Positions 8,557 through 17,415 of a DNA stretch of 52,863 bases are shown one piece after another. The stretch covers positions 1 through 52,863 of the forward strand of contig JBBQNJ010000028.1 in assembly GCA_038329845.1 (NCBI GenBank), in the 5' to 3' direction. The notes under the pieces were generated by a model. The model had not been told where the DNA came from, did not search any database, and saw only the letters and a list, made by a program, of their open reading frames with translations. The number at the start of each line of letters is the position of its first letter. Within the stretch, counting starts at the first letter, position 1. The position numbers were made by a program, and so were the translations under genes. The DNA comes from JBBQNJ01 sp038329845 (GTDB taxonomy: Bacteria > Planctomycetota > Phycisphaerae > Tepidisphaerales > Tepidisphaeraceae).

Positions 8557-8618
8557 CCCAGCGCCTCGGCGAACCGCGATCCTCGGCGCGCTCCCATTTC
8601 TCCGCGCCAAATTGGGCA

Positions 8619-9155
8619 CTACTTCAGCGGTTGCACCACGTCGGGAACCACTACCACCTTTTGCAGCAGCACGTAGTTGCGTCCCTTGTATTCAGTCACT
8701 TCGCCCGTAATGCGAAACCGTAAGTCCCGAGCGCTGGATTGGATCGCCGTCTCCATCTGCACCAGCTTCAAACTCGGCAGGATCACTACCGGCGGGTCGC
8801 GCATCGCCTGTCCGTCGGCATCGAAGTGGAACTCGTAGAACTGCCCATCGGCGCTGCGGGTCAATCGACCGGTCCGATCGACGATCCGCTCGCCCTCGCG
8901 CATCAACGTGAGGTTTTCGGCGCCCGGCGCTACGGCGCCGCGGCCGCTGGTGGCATCGATCGCAGGCGGAAACTTCACCGGCTCCAGCGCCTTGCCGCCG
9001 GTTGTCGGCTGGCGAAGCATCCGCTCGAGCATACTCCCCGGCGGCACGATGCGCGACGGCGCCGGTTGCGACGACGGCGGGGCATCGGCCCCCCCGGCGA
9101 CGCCGATGCACGCCAGTCCCAAAACCGTTCCGGCGATCATCGCTCGCGTTCTCAT
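8619..9155 (-). CDS. Exported hypothetical protein
   Basis: A 178-residue protein with a signal peptide (MRTRAMIAGTVLGLACIGVAGGADA). The mature part has a Pro/Ser-rich stretch, then a beta-rich region (TLMREGERIVDRTGRL ... FYEFHFDADG ... YKGRNYVLLQKVVVVPDVV). This resembles small periplasmic or LptA/OstA-like beta proteins, but I cannot place it firmly. The ATG at 9155 has an excellent GGAGG six bases upstream. It is the first gene of a probable unit with the BatA-like protein, and a role in the cell envelope is inferred. Confidence 0.6.
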   Translation of the reverse strand: MRTRAMIAGTVLGLACIGVAGGADAPPSSQPAPSRIVPPGSMLERMLRQPTTGGKALEPVKFPPAIDATSGRGAVAPGAENLTLMREGERIVDRTGRLTRSADGQFYEFHFDADGQAMRDPPVVILPSLKLVQMETAIQSSARDLRFRITGEVTEYKGRNYVLLQKVVVVPDVVQPLK

Positions 9156-9243
9156 CCAGGCCTCCTTGCGATATAGACCGAATCCGCCCATACCGTTATA
9201 TCGGTGCATTCGCGCCGAGTCGATCGACCCGGATAATCCACTT

Positions 9244-10221
9244 TCAGATCACCCGATCGCGCAGCGGCTCATTCTGCTGAAATTCCGCCAGGTTATCGAG
9301 GAAATGATCGACCAGACGCTGCGGCTCGCGCTCGTGTCCCCCGGCGGTGTGAGGCGTGATCCAGCAGTTGCGTGTCGTCCACAATGGATGCTCCGGCGGC
9401 AGCGGTTCGGGGTCGGTCACATCGAGGTAGGCCGCGTCCAACTGCCCGCTGTCAAGCGCCTCGATCAGTGCCGGTTGATCGACGGTGGCGCCGCGGCCAA
9501 TGTTGTAAAACCGCGCCCCCCGCTTCATCCGATTGAGAAATTGCCGGTCCACCATATTCCGCGTCTTGGGGGCCTCGGGCAGGATGTTCACCACGTGGTC
9601 CGCCTCACCCAGCACGCCCGCGAGGTCCGCCTCGCCGATAATCTCGACCGGCTCATCGCCCCGCGGCGTACGGCGCAAGGCCCAGAGCTTTTTCATCTGA
9701 AACGGCACCAGCAGCTCGGTCAGTCGCCGGGCGATCGCACCGTAGCCGAGCATCAACACCGCATCATCGCCCAGCAGCCGAGAGCGATCTCGCCGCCCAA
9801 GGTACGCCCACTCGTGCGAGGCGTGCTGGCTCTGCCACGATTCCGGCAGACGGCGCGCCAGCGCCAGCATCATCGCCAGCAGGTGCTGGGCGCACGGCTC
9901 GGCATAGACCCCTGATGCCGTCGTCAGCATCGCCGCGCGGGACTTCATCGCCGCTCGAATCTCGTCCCGGTCGTAGCGGGCGTATCCAGCGCTGCTCAAC
10001 TGCACCCAGCGAAGCGTCGCCGATCGCTTCACCTGCTCGACATCGGGCTGACCGAATGCGATCTGCGCCGATTCCATCGCCGGGTCTGCACCCCCGCCGG
10101 CGAGATTGCTCTCGTTCAGCATGGCCGAACGCACGAGTCGATGCGGCCCCAGCCCGGCGATCAACCGGTTCATCGCCTCATCGGAAAGCTTCACGTTGGT
10201 CCAGATCGTCAGTGTTTGCAT
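9244..10221 (-). CDS. D-isomer-specific 2-hydroxyacid dehydrogenase
   Basis: A cytoplasmic NAD(P)-dependent oxidoreductase of 325 residues acting on 2-hydroxy/2-keto acids; the substrate cannot be told. The nucleotide-binding loop is LGYGAIARRL (159-164), with Ala where the third Gly usually sits. The catalytic triad is visible as Arg243 (NIGRG), Glu272 (DPEPLPPEHPLW) and His291 (TPHTAGGH). Length and domain order are those of the 2-HADH family. ATG 10221 opens the first beta strand (TLTIWTNV). It stands alone, 88 bp from the exported protein gene downstream. Confidence 0.88.
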   Translation of the reverse strand: MQTLTIWTNVKLSDEAMNRLIAGLGPHRLVRSAMLNESNLAGGGADPAMESAQIAFGQPDVEQVKRSATLRWVQLSSAGYARYDRDEIRAAMKSRAAMLTTASGVYAEPCAQHLLAMMLALARRLPESWQSQHASHEWAYLGRRDRSRLLGDDAVLMLGYGAIARRLTELLVPFQMKKLWALRRTPRGDEPVEIIGEADLAGVLGEADHVVNILPEAPKTRNMVDRQFLNRMKRGARFYNIGRGATVDQPALIEALDSGQLDAAYLDVTDPEPLPPEHPLWTTRNCWITPHTAGGHEREPQRLVDHFLDNLAEFQQNEPLRDRVI

Positions 10222-10252
10222 CGCCCTTTTGTAACGTCCGCCGGCGCCGGCG

Positions 10253-11101
10253 TTAAGTGCTCAATCCCCGCGGCGAGGCTACGGACTTTCGGGCGATGAG
10301 CTGGGAGAAGCATCGTCCTGCCCGCTCGACTTCATCGCGGGCGAAGAGAATTTCCAGATCCACAAACGCCAAAGCCAGCTCGCCGGACCAGACTCCCCGG
10401 GTCTGGCGGCTCCCGTGACTTCCCCGGCGGGCGTCACGCTCATGCAGCGATTCAAAGATCAGCAACCCTCCCGGTGCCAGCGCCGCGGCCATGGCGCCGA
10501 ACAATTTGCGCTGTAGAAAGCGGATGGCCGCGACGATCGAATATTGCGCTGACGGAAGACTCGGATCGCGGGTGAGGTTTTGGAGACGGGTGGCGATGCG
10601 AACCTCGTGGTGATCCGCCAGTTGCTCGGCCATCGCCAGCGCATCGGGCAGCACATCGATCGCATCGACCTCGTAGCCGCGCAGGGCCAGATACACCGCG
10701 TCGCGCCCGCTGCCGCATCCCAGGTCCAAAGCGCGACGTTCTGTGTTCGCCGCCGTGAAATGCTCCATCGCCTCGATCACCAGAGGCGAAGGTTGCCATA
10801 GATGAACGCCGCGGTCGACCCGCTCGGTCAACTGCGCGGAATCGGCGGCGATGAGCTGAATCCGATAGCCGCGTCGTTCGAGCTTCGCCCGCGCCGACTC
10901 GGTGAGCGTGGCATCGAACGCGGCCAGGTCAATTGGCGAACCGGGGATCGGCAGCTCGTACACCCGCCGATCCAACTCATCGCACGGAATATTCACCGAG
11001 CCGGGCAAGTGGCCTGCGAGAAAAGCAGCGCGCCCGCGGACATCAAGAATCGGCGCAGAAGGCCGCGGTAAGCGAACCGTCGGTGTTGCCGGTCCGCTCA
11101 T
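10253..11101 (-). CDS. Rhodanese-like domain fused to SAM-dependent methyltransferase
   Basis: A 282-residue protein. Residues about 17-60 look like a rhodanese start (PILDVRGRAAFLAGHLPGSVNIP), but no CxxGxR active-site loop follows, so the domain is shortened and probably not a sulfurtransferase. A class I methyltransferase follows, with motif I ALDLGCGSGRDAVYLA (about 124-138), an acidic end of strand 2 (DAIDV), and a later GGLLIFESLHERDA. The methyl acceptor is unknown. The ATG overlaps the stop of the FmdB gene (ATGA), so the two are translationally coupled; this decides the start although the frame extends to 11239. Confidence 0.8.
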   Translation of the reverse strand: MSGPATPTVRLPRPSAPILDVRGRAAFLAGHLPGSVNIPCDELDRRVYELPIPGSPIDLAAFDATLTESARAKLERRGYRIQLIAADSAQLTERVDRGVHLWQPSPLVIEAMEHFTAANTERRALDLGCGSGRDAVYLALRGYEVDAIDVLPDALAMAEQLADHHEVRIATRLQNLTRDPSLPSAQYSIVAAIRFLQRKLFGAMAAALAPGGLLIFESLHERDARRGSHGSRQTRGVWSGELALAFVDLEILFARDEVERAGRCFSQLIARKSVASPRGLST

Positions 11102-11325
11102 TCCAGCCCGCATCCCCCGCCGCCGCAGCAATCGCCGCATCCGTCGGGGTTGCCGCATGGCGACGGTTTTCCCGCCGCAGCGCCCACGGCGAAAGCGCTC
11201 ATCGACTTGGCGGTGCGCATCGACCCGCACTCCGGGCACTGCACTTTCGCCGGCTCGCTCATATTGCGAACCAACTGATCAAACTTCGACTTGCAGACCT
11301 TACATTCGTACTCATAAATCGGCAT
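11098..11325 (-). CDS. FmdB-family zinc ribbon protein
   Basis: A 75-residue protein beginning MPIYEYECKVCKSKFDQ, the hallmark of the FmdB/CxxC_CxxC_SSSS regulatory family, with a second CPECG pair around residue 32. These four cysteines would bind zinc. The C-terminal tail is Gly- and Cys-rich, common in the family. The function is not settled; a regulatory role has been proposed from the original FmdB. ATG 11325 has GAGGAA upstream and starts exactly at the family's conserved N-terminus, so the longer frame to 11391 is rejected. It overlaps the rhodanese/methyltransferase gene by four bases. Confidence 0.85.
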   Translation of the reverse strand: MPIYEYECKVCKSKFDQLVRNMSEPAKVQCPECGSMRTAKSMSAFAVGAAAGKPSPCGNPDGCGDCCGGGGCGLE

Positions 11326-11467
11326 CAGTTCCTCGCAATTAAACGTTCGTCGGGATCGCGGGATTGTAGGCAAACCGACGACCGCCGTCATCGCCGCCGC
11401 GATGCAACAGCGCGGGCGGACGCATGGCGTCCGCCCGTTGAGCGATTGCCTCAGGTTTCTTCTCGAA

Positions 11468-12628
11468 TCAGCCGGCCTTGGCGGGATAGAACCGCTGCGA
11501 CTGATTCTGCGGATGCTGCGCCGCCGCCGGGTGCGGGATCGTCGGGGAATCGGCCCGCGGATGCGCCTGGCCGTAGACCTCTTTCATGTGACTGGTCGTC
11601 AGGTGCGTGTAGATCTGCGTGGTGCTCAGGCTCTGATGCCCGAGCAGTTCCTGCACGCTGCGAAGATCGGCGCCGTTGTTCAGCAGGTGGGTGGCAAAAC
11701 TGTGCCGAAGCGTATGCGGACTGATCCCCGGATCCAGTCCGGCGCTGACCAGGTATTTATCGAGTTTTCGCCGCACCGAGCGGGTACTGAGCGAATGACC
11801 GTGCTTGTTCAGGAAGACGCGATGGGCGTGCGCGCCATTGCACTTGGGTTCCTGCGCCCGCATCTCGAAATACCGCTGCACCGCCTTGATCGCCTGCGAT
11901 CCGATGGGGGTGAGCCGATCCTTGCGCCCCTTGCCCTTGACCCGAAGCACCCCTTCCTGGAGGTCCAGGTCGGCGGTGGTCAGTTCGACCAGTTCGCTCA
12001 CGCGGATGCCCGAGGAGTACAGCACTTCGAGCATCGCCCGATCGCGGGCCGAAAGCAGATCGCCGTCACCGGGGGCATCCAGCAGACGCTGCACCTGCTC
12101 GAGGTCCAGGCACTTGGGCAGGCGCTTTTCCTGCTTGGGCGTGCGGATCGTGCTCAGCGGATGCACGCTGAGCATTCCACGACGGATCACGTATTTGTAG
12201 AAGCTGCGCAGGGTCGCCAGCTTGCGCGCGGTGGTGCTCTTGGTGTAGTTCTGGCCGTAGAGATAGGCCAGGAACTCGCGCACCATCAGCGGCTGGCACT
12301 GGATGAATCGCTGATCCAGCTCCTCGAGTCCCACCGTCCCGGGTGCCACGTTGGCCGCGGCGTGTCCGATCTCCGACGCCATGAACTGTCCAAATTGGAT
12401 CAGGTCGGTGCCGTAGCTCTTGACGGTGTAATCCGAAAAATGTTTTTCGAGCTTGAGATACTCCAGGAACTGGCGGACCAGCGGAGAAAAGCTCTTGGGC
12501 TGGGGAAGATTGCCTCCGTTGGACATGACCATGGGCATCGGCTCGGGGGCCGAATCAAATCCCATGGAAACCATCGGAATCGCAAGCACGGGCTCGGGTT
12601 GGAGCGCAGGGGCGGTAAGACTGTTCAT
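11468..12628 (-). CDS. Tyrosine recombinase, XerC/XerD type
   Basis: A site-specific recombinase of 386 residues, of the kind that resolves chromosome dimers or integrates elements. A SAM-like core-binding domain is at about 47-150 (FLEYLKLEKHFSDYTVKSYGTDL). The catalytic domain has all family residues: Arg209 (GIRVSEL), Lys233 (KGKGRKDR), His305 and Arg308 (HTLRHSFATHLL), His331 (LLGHQSLSTTQIY) and Tyr340. The ~45 residues before the core-binding domain are Pro/Met-rich and longer than in classic XerC/D, and a ~30-residue Pro/Gln tail is also extra. ATG 12628 is one of several possible starts. No phage genes are nearby, so a housekeeping Xer role is more likely than an integrase. Confidence 0.87.
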   Translation of the reverse strand: MNSLTAPALQPEPVLAIPMVSMGFDSAPEPMPMVMSNGGNLPQPKSFSPLVRQFLEYLKLEKHFSDYTVKSYGTDLIQFGQFMASEIGHAAANVAPGTVGLEELDQRFIQCQPLMVREFLAYLYGQNYTKSTTARKLATLRSFYKYVIRRGMLSVHPLSTIRTPKQEKRLPKCLDLEQVQRLLDAPGDGDLLSARDRAMLEVLYSSGIRVSELVELTTADLDLQEGVLRVKGKGRKDRLTPIGSQAIKAVQRYFEMRAQEPKCNGAHAHRVFLNKHGHSLSTRSVRRKLDKYLVSAGLDPGISPHTLRHSFATHLLNNGADLRSVQELLGHQSLSTTQIYTHLTTSHMKEVYGQAHPRADSPTIPHPAAAQHPQNQSQRFYPAKAG

Positions 12629-12812
12629 ACCGGTCGCGGGCACGACAAGACCCAGGGGATACTTGCCACACGGCCGGCGATTTCCGGTGGCCCATTGCAT
12701 CGCGGGACGGTCCCCGTCCCACGGTCGGCACAAGTTTCGATTCCCACCAGCGTCCGTCGCCTTCGGGGTCTTTATGACCCTCGCGGCGACTTCAGCGGCA
12801 ACAACCGATAAC

Positions 12813-13037
12813 TCATGCAGCTTTCTTCGGCAAATATGCCTTCAATTCTTTGGTCAAATGCTGACCGAGCTGGTGCGACAGCACGGCGGCGTCAAACCAG
12901 TCGAACGCCATGTCGCGCCGATTGACCATTTCGACCAGCGCATCCAGCACGCGCGACTCCTGTCCCACTTCATAGCGGAAACAGAACTGTTCCTTGCCTT
13001 TAACCAGGCTCAGGGTCTTAACGCTCGATGACGACAT
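12813..13037 (-). CDS. Small hypothetical protein
   Basis: A 74-residue soluble protein (MSSSSVKTLSLVKGKEQFCFRYEVGQES ... FDWFDAAVLSHQLG ... ending YLPKKAA). I do not recognise a family. The start at 13037 is supported by GGGAGAG upstream, and the sequence has ordinary high-GC codon use. It lies 184 bp upstream of the Xer gene on the same strand and 116 bp downstream of a lipoprotein gene. Its shape (beta start, then two amphipathic helices) suggests a small binding or regulatory protein, which is only inference. Confidence 0.6.
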   Translation of the reverse strand: MSSSSVKTLSLVKGKEQFCFRYEVGQESRVLDALVEMVNRRDMAFDWFDAAVLSHQLGQHLTKELKAYLPKKAA

Positions 13038-13153
13038 GCCGAACTCTCCCAGCGAGCCGGCACGACACGCAAGTCGGGCGGCTCGCAAAAGCCAATCCTG
13101 TCTCAACATCCTATTCTATAACGCCCGGCAGCCGATGACGTGGCCGGCCTTGC

Positions 13154-13921
13154 TTATCTTCTTTCATCGGTCCGCGACGAAGCGGGCGTGAACCCGGCGG
13201 CCTTTGCCGCATCGACCGGGGCGGAGCGCCCTAACAATTCCACGATCAATTCGTGATAGACGAACCCGCAGTATCGGTCCATGTTTAGCACGTATTCCCG
13301 CGGTCCCAGCGGCCCCACCGGGTCATTGCGTCCGACGACGTACTTCCATAATGCCTCGCGCACCGATCCGTTGGCCGCATCGTACATTCCCACCGCCTGG
13401 ATCATTCGCGGTGCCGCCGCCACCGACGGCGCCAGCGGCGCCGCGGCCCGAACCATCTCGTGTGGGTCCAGCGCCGGCGCTCCGGCGCTCGTCTGCCGCG
13501 GCAAAACCTGGATCGCCGCTCCCAGTTTCGGCGGGTTGTACGGATCCCACAGCGTCACCGTGGGCACGACCAGGGCATCGCAGCGAAGCAGCTCGCAAAC
13601 CAAGGCCGCCTGTTCGGGAGTTTGCACCTTCTGAATCCGCAGGGCCGTATATATCTCGACCACCCGGTTAACCGGGATCACCGTCAATCCGCGCACCTGC
13701 TGAAGTTGTTGAAAGAGCAGATCGGCCTGGAGCAGCGGATCGACTCCCGGCTCGCCGCTGAGATTCACCACCGGCGCTACGGCCCACACTCCCCCCGTCG
13801 CGCCGGGCCATTTCAGTGCGGTCTCGACGCCGTACTTCGGCTCGCCGCGGCATCCGGCCAGCAGCAGTGCCGCGCCGAGGATGGGAAAAATCCGTTGGAT
13901 GCTCCGCATCGTCATAGTCAT
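13154..13921 (-). CDS. Lipoprotein, CsgG/LpoB-like fold suspected
   Basis: A 255-residue protein with a signal peptide and lipobox LLLAGC (Cys24), so membrane-anchored through lipid. The mature part starts VWAVAPVVNLSGEPGVDPLLQADLLFQQLQQVRGL and continues with VIPVNRVVEIYTAL. This pattern (conserved strand, then alpha/beta) recalls CsgG, LpoB or TolB N-terminal domains. A role in the outer envelope is inferred. The C-terminus is Ala/Arg-rich. Alternative ATG codons lie two and four residues inside. The TolB-like propeller gene lies 34 bp upstream on the same strand, and both mature parts contain an APV(V/I)N(L) motif with a following G-E, so the pair is probably an operon. Confidence 0.65.
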   Translation of the reverse strand: MTMTMRSIQRIFPILGAALLLAGCRGEPKYGVETALKWPGATGGVWAVAPVVNLSGEPGVDPLLQADLLFQQLQQVRGLTVIPVNRVVEIYTALRIQKVQTPEQAALVCELLRCDALVVPTVTLWDPYNPPKLGAAIQVLPRQTSAGAPALDPHEMVRAAAPLAPSVAAAPRMIQAVGMYDAANGSVREALWKYVVGRNDPVGPLGPREYVLNMDRYCGFVYHELIVELLGRSAPVDAAKAAGFTPASSRTDERR

Positions 13922-13954
13922 GGCTCCGTCCTTGAAGCCCGCTGGCCGGGCCGG

Positions 13955-15172
13955 TCAGTGGTGCAGCGCATCGCCGACATCCGGCGAGGCCACCGCCTCG
14001 AGCGCCGGCGCGGGGGCCGGGGCCGGCGACGCTTCGGCCGTGTAACCGGTCGCGCCATCAATCCGGGCCGACCAGACGTTCTCCGAGCCGCCGCGATCGC
14101 TGATGAAGAAGATACGGTTGTTCGCCGACCACCATGGGCTGAGGTTCGCCCCGCGGCCGTCGCTGATGCGGGCGCGGTTGCCGCCGTCGGCGTCGATCAC
14201 CCAGACATCCTGCTGGCCCGCGGGCTTGCCGTCCGACGCCCGCACCTGCGCTGGGTCCACCACCGTGGCGAACGAGAGCCTGCGCCCGTCGGGGCTCCAG
14301 GCCGGCGAAACGATCGCGGCATTGGGGCTGACGGCGACTTCGGTCATGCGGCGCGCTTCGCCGTCCACCAGGTCCAGCGTCCACAGGCTGAACCATCGGC
14401 TACCGCGTTGGCGAGCCCGTTGGAACGCGATCCGATCGCCATCCCTCGCCGGACTCCAACAGGGAAACAATCCCGGTCCGATCATTTTCTTCTCGCGGGT
14501 CGTCAGGTTCACCACCCACAGTTCCCACTCATCGCCGCGTGCCGGCATCGAGCAATAGGCGAGCCGGCTGCCGTCGGGGCTGAAGCTGGGATGCAGGTCC
14601 TGCCCCGGCCCGCTGGTCACCTGGATGATATTGCGGCCATCGGTGTCCATGACATAGAGATCCCAGTCACCCGAGCGGGTCGAGCTGAACGCGATCCGCT
14701 TGCCATCGGGGCTAAAGGTCGGAAAGGCGTCGTTGGCCGCGTCATTGGTCAGTTGCGTCACGCTGGTGCCATCGACGCGCTGAAGGTAGATGTCGGTATG
14801 CTCGGCGTGTCGAGTCGAGGCAAACGCCAGCCACTTGCCCTGTGGATCAACCGAGACGTCCGAATCGTATCCCTCGGTGGCGAACGTGTGCTGTTGAAAC
14901 CCGGCCGAGCCTCGCTGCGCCCCCGGCGGGCGGGCCACGCCGTCGAGTTCACCGAAGAGGTTGATCACCGGGGCCACCATGGAACTGTTCTCGTCGCTGC
15001 CCGAGCCGCGAATCACCGCGGCCGATTCGTTCATTCGCTCCGGCTCGCCGCTTCGCGCCGGTGCCGGGAGATCCATCGTCGTCGGCGCGGTCATGCAGCC
15101 GCAAAGCGACATTACGATAAGCCAAGCCAGTGCCATCGCCGGACGTACGGTACGGGGAGTATCAATCATCAT
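13955..15172 (-). CDS. TolB-like beta-propeller (PD40) lipoprotein
   Basis: A 405-residue envelope protein with a signal peptide and lipobox (SLCGC, Cys about 22). After an APVINLFGELDG motif, a propeller domain contains repeated PD40/TolB blades: FPTFSPDGKRIAFSSTRSGDWDLYVMDTDG, of which the central block recurs as HPSFSPDGSRLAYCS, SPAWSPDGRRLSFAT and SPWWSANNRIFFISDRGG. TolB binds Pal and colicins in proteobacteria; here a scaffold role in the cell envelope is inferred. Two adjacent ATGs (15172, 15169) follow GAGG. A Pro-Ala tail (PAPAPAPALEA) closes the protein. The 13154-13921 lipoprotein is 34 bp downstream. Confidence 0.8.
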   Translation of the reverse strand: MMIDTPRTVRPAMALAWLIVMSLCGCMTAPTTMDLPAPARSGEPERMNESAAVIRGSGSDENSSMVAPVINLFGELDGVARPPGAQRGSAGFQQHTFATEGYDSDVSVDPQGKWLAFASTRHAEHTDIYLQRVDGTSVTQLTNDAANDAFPTFSPDGKRIAFSSTRSGDWDLYVMDTDGRNIIQVTSGPGQDLHPSFSPDGSRLAYCSMPARGDEWELWVVNLTTREKKMIGPGLFPCWSPARDGDRIAFQRARQRGSRWFSLWTLDLVDGEARRMTEVAVSPNAAIVSPAWSPDGRRLSFATVVDPAQVRASDGKPAGQQDVWVIDADGGNRARISDGRGANLSPWWSANNRIFFISDRGGSENVWSARIDGATGYTAEASPAPAPAPALEAVASPDVGDALHH

Positions 15173-15477
15173 GGTCCAAACCTCGCGCTGTTGTTCGCGG
15201 AACAAACGGTCATCCCCCACCAGCCGCTATCGGCCGACCTCGGGGTGCGTTTGAGCCGCGTGAGGCACTGCGGACCACTTCCTCGATTTATCGGACGTTC
15301 GCCGACTCGCACTTGAGGCGCGGGCGGGCGACAGTCGCGTAGCCCAGGCACGCCGAGGCCCTGGGCCGGACCGCGCGCACCTGAGTCGCGGGCGTGTGTC
15401 AGGCGCGGGCGCGCATCCGCGACTTTGCCGCATTCATCCAATATGATGACCGTTTTATCGAAAAAGATGAGATCGCT
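15173..15477. other. Divergent intergenic region
   Basis: This 305-bp stretch separates the divergent propeller and mutarotase-like genes. I see no convincing gene, repeat or terminator. The frame of the + gene is open back to 15394, so part of it may be coding if a non-ATG start further upstream is used. Confidence 0.4.
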
Positions 15478-16416
15478 TTGAAAACCCACGAAATTGGCGA
15501 TCCCTGCCAGATCACCCTTGCCAACGGCCTTGTGGAACTGGCCGTCTTTCCTCCGTCTCAACAAGGGGGGTTCTACCGCGGCATCCGGTTTGACGCCTCG
15601 GGAATCGTCGGCACCGTCGCCTGCGCGGGGCACATCTTCACTACGCCTCTGCCGCCCGAACGCGATCCCGATGCGCATGATCACGTCACGGGACCGGCCG
15701 AGGAGTTTAGCATGTTCGACCCGCCGGGATATGCCGAATCGCCCGATGGCGGACCGTTCATCAAGATCGGCGTGGGCGTGCTGATTCGACCGGATCGAAA
15801 GCCGTACCAGTTCACTCGCCGATACGCAGTACTCGATCGCCCGAGTTGGAACATTTACCACGACTCTACCCGCATCGAATTCGTTCAGAACTTATCCCAT
15901 GAGCAGTGGGGATATCGTTACTCCAAGCGGATCACCCTGCCCGCTGAGAAGCCGATCCTGCGGATCGATCGCACCCTTGCCAACACCGGTCGCTCGGCGA
16001 TCCGGACCGATCATTACGTCCACAATTTCTGGCTGATCGACAAGCATCCTCTCGGCCCGGACTACGGCTTGTCGCTGCCGTTTACGCCCCGGGTGACCGA
16101 GCCGCCCTCGCACCTGCACGACTCAGCGGTGATCCATGGCAACGAGATCCGATTCACGCGCGAACTGAACGAAGACTCCCGACCCCTTTGGGCGCTGCTG
16201 GGCGAGGGATTGGCGATGAGCGACAACGCCTTCGTCCTCTGCCATTGGCCAACGGGCGTTCAACTGGCTGCGCGAGGCGATCGCCCGCCGCGGCGAATGG
16301 TGCTTTACGCGCGGGCCGACACCCTATGCATCGAGCCGTTCATCACCATCGACCTGGCACCGGGAGAGTCGATCGACTGGTCCACCGACTACACGTTCAT
16401 AACGCCGGGCCGTTGA
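15478..16416 (+). CDS. Galactose-mutarotase-like protein (aldose 1-epimerase superfamily)
   Basis: A soluble protein of about 312 residues whose beta-rich layout resembles the aldose 1-epimerase/DUF4432-like superfamily: CQITLANGLVELAVFPPSQQGGFYRGIRFD near the start, EFVQNLSHEQWGYRYSKRI in the middle, and DHYVHNFWLID with a conserved His. A role in sugar handling is inferred; the catalytic His/Glu pair is not certain. The start is uncertain: TTG 15478 precedes the first family-like strand, and the frame is open to 15394 without an ATG. It ends one base before the convergent BtuF-like gene. Confidence 0.6.
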   Translation: MKTHEIGDPCQITLANGLVELAVFPPSQQGGFYRGIRFDASGIVGTVACAGHIFTTPLPPERDPDAHDHVTGPAEEFSMFDPPGYAESPDGGPFIKIGVGVLIRPDRKPYQFTRRYAVLDRPSWNIYHDSTRIEFVQNLSHEQWGYRYSKRITLPAEKPILRIDRTLANTGRSAIRTDHYVHNFWLIDKHPLGPDYGLSLPFTPRVTEPPSHLHDSAVIHGNEIRFTRELNEDSRPLWALLGEGLAMSDNAFVLCHWPTGVQLAARGDRPPRRMVLYARADTLCIEPFITIDLAPGESIDWSTDYTFITPGR

Positions 16417-16417
16417 A

Positions 16418-17335
16418 TCAAGGCGTTGGTCGGGTTGTTGAATCGCCCGAGCCTTGATGGATCAACTCGGCGAACCGTTCGGCAAGCTCGCCGATGTGCG
16501 AGCCGGGCTGAAGCACCCACCACTCGGTCAGCACGTAGACCCGCCCATCGCGCACCGCCGGCACATCGCCAAGGTTCCGCCACGCCCGGTGAGCCTGCGC
16601 CAAAACCGGTTCCGAGGCCCCGGGGAGCAGTTCGAGGATCACCTCCGGGGCCAGGGATCGCAGCATCTCGCGGTCAATCTGCGGATAGCGCCGGCCCAGC
16701 GCCGCGGCGGCATTGACCCCGCCGGCGCTCGCCAGCACATCGTCGATGAAGGTGTCCGGACCGATCACCGTTTGGGCGTCGTCGGAGATGACCACCAGCA
16801 CCCGCACCGGCGCTCGCCCCGCCGATGCCCGCTCCGCCGATGCTCGGCCTGCCGATGCGAGTTGTTCACGAATCCGCCGTTCCATCGCCGCGGCCCGGTC
16901 GGGACATTTCGCTATCTCCCCCAGCCGTGCGATCAGCCGATACACATCGTTCAATCGCTCGATCCGCACGTTTTCCCGGCGAATTCCCAGCTCCACCGCA
17001 CGCTGCCGCAGCCCCTCGGGAACGCGCTGCTCGGACATCTGCGTGATCATGATGTCCGGGCGAAGCCGCCGGAGCATCTCCCAGTCGGTGTTTTCGTAGT
17101 CGCCGATTCGCGGCACGTTCAGTTCGCGCCCGGGGACCACGTCGTAGTTGCTCACGGCCACCAGGTGATCGCCGGCGCCCATCGCCAGCAGCAGATCGGT
17201 CGCCGCCGGAACCAGCGACGCAATCGCCGGGTGAGCGAGTGGCATCGTCGTCGGTGACGGTGCGGGCCGATCGCATCCGGCGAGAAGCGCCATCAGTACC
17301 GCCAGTGCCCCCCGCCATTTTTGCCGTTGACCCAT
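16418..17335 (-). CDS. ABC transporter substrate-binding lipoprotein, BtuF/FhuD-like
   Basis: A 305-residue lipoprotein (LMALLAGC, Cys21) of the periplasmic-binding superfamily PF01497, which captures cobalamin, haem or siderophore-iron. Seen: ASLVPAATDLLLAMGAGDHLVAVSNYD, then DYENTDWEMLRRLRPDIMI, and a C-terminal lobe with YPQIDREMLRSLAPEVILELLP. The pattern is closest to BtuF-like cobalamin binders, which would fit a cell using B12-dependent ribonucleotide reductase, but no permease or ATPase gene is adjacent. A short Ser-Ala-Gly-Arg/Glu-Arg-Ala repeat (about residues 161-176), from tandem ~15-bp DNA repeats, sits in the linker between lobes. Confidence 0.8.
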   Translation of the reverse strand: MGQRQKWRGALAVLMALLAGCDRPAPSPTTMPLAHPAIASLVPAATDLLLAMGAGDHLVAVSNYDVVPGRELNVPRIGDYENTDWEMLRRLRPDIMITQMSEQRVPEGLRQRAVELGIRRENVRIERLNDVYRLIARLGEIAKCPDRAAAMERRIREQLASAGRASAERASAGRAPVRVLVVISDDAQTVIGPDTFIDDVLASAGGVNAAAALGRRYPQIDREMLRSLAPEVILELLPGASEPVLAQAHRAWRNLGDVPAVRDGRVYVLTEWWVLQPGSHIGELAERFAELIHQGSGDSTTRPTP

Positions 17336-17415
17336 GCGCCGCGCATGGTAGAGTTGGGTCTATACAGCGTCAAACCGCTGGATTTTCAGGGGTACTTTCG
17401 AGGGAGCCAATCGCC

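Noticed and set aside
11468..12628. Phage integrase marking a prophage or island
   Set aside because: No attachment-site repeat, tRNA or phage gene is near; a housekeeping Xer fits better.
11402..12811. Long + strand ORF of 469 codons
   Set aside because: It is antisense to the Xer recombinase, whose catalytic residues are all present.
13460..15316. Long + strand ORF of 618 codons
   Set aside because: It runs opposite two clear lipoprotein genes; its composition is that of an antisense shadow with Arg/His-rich translation.
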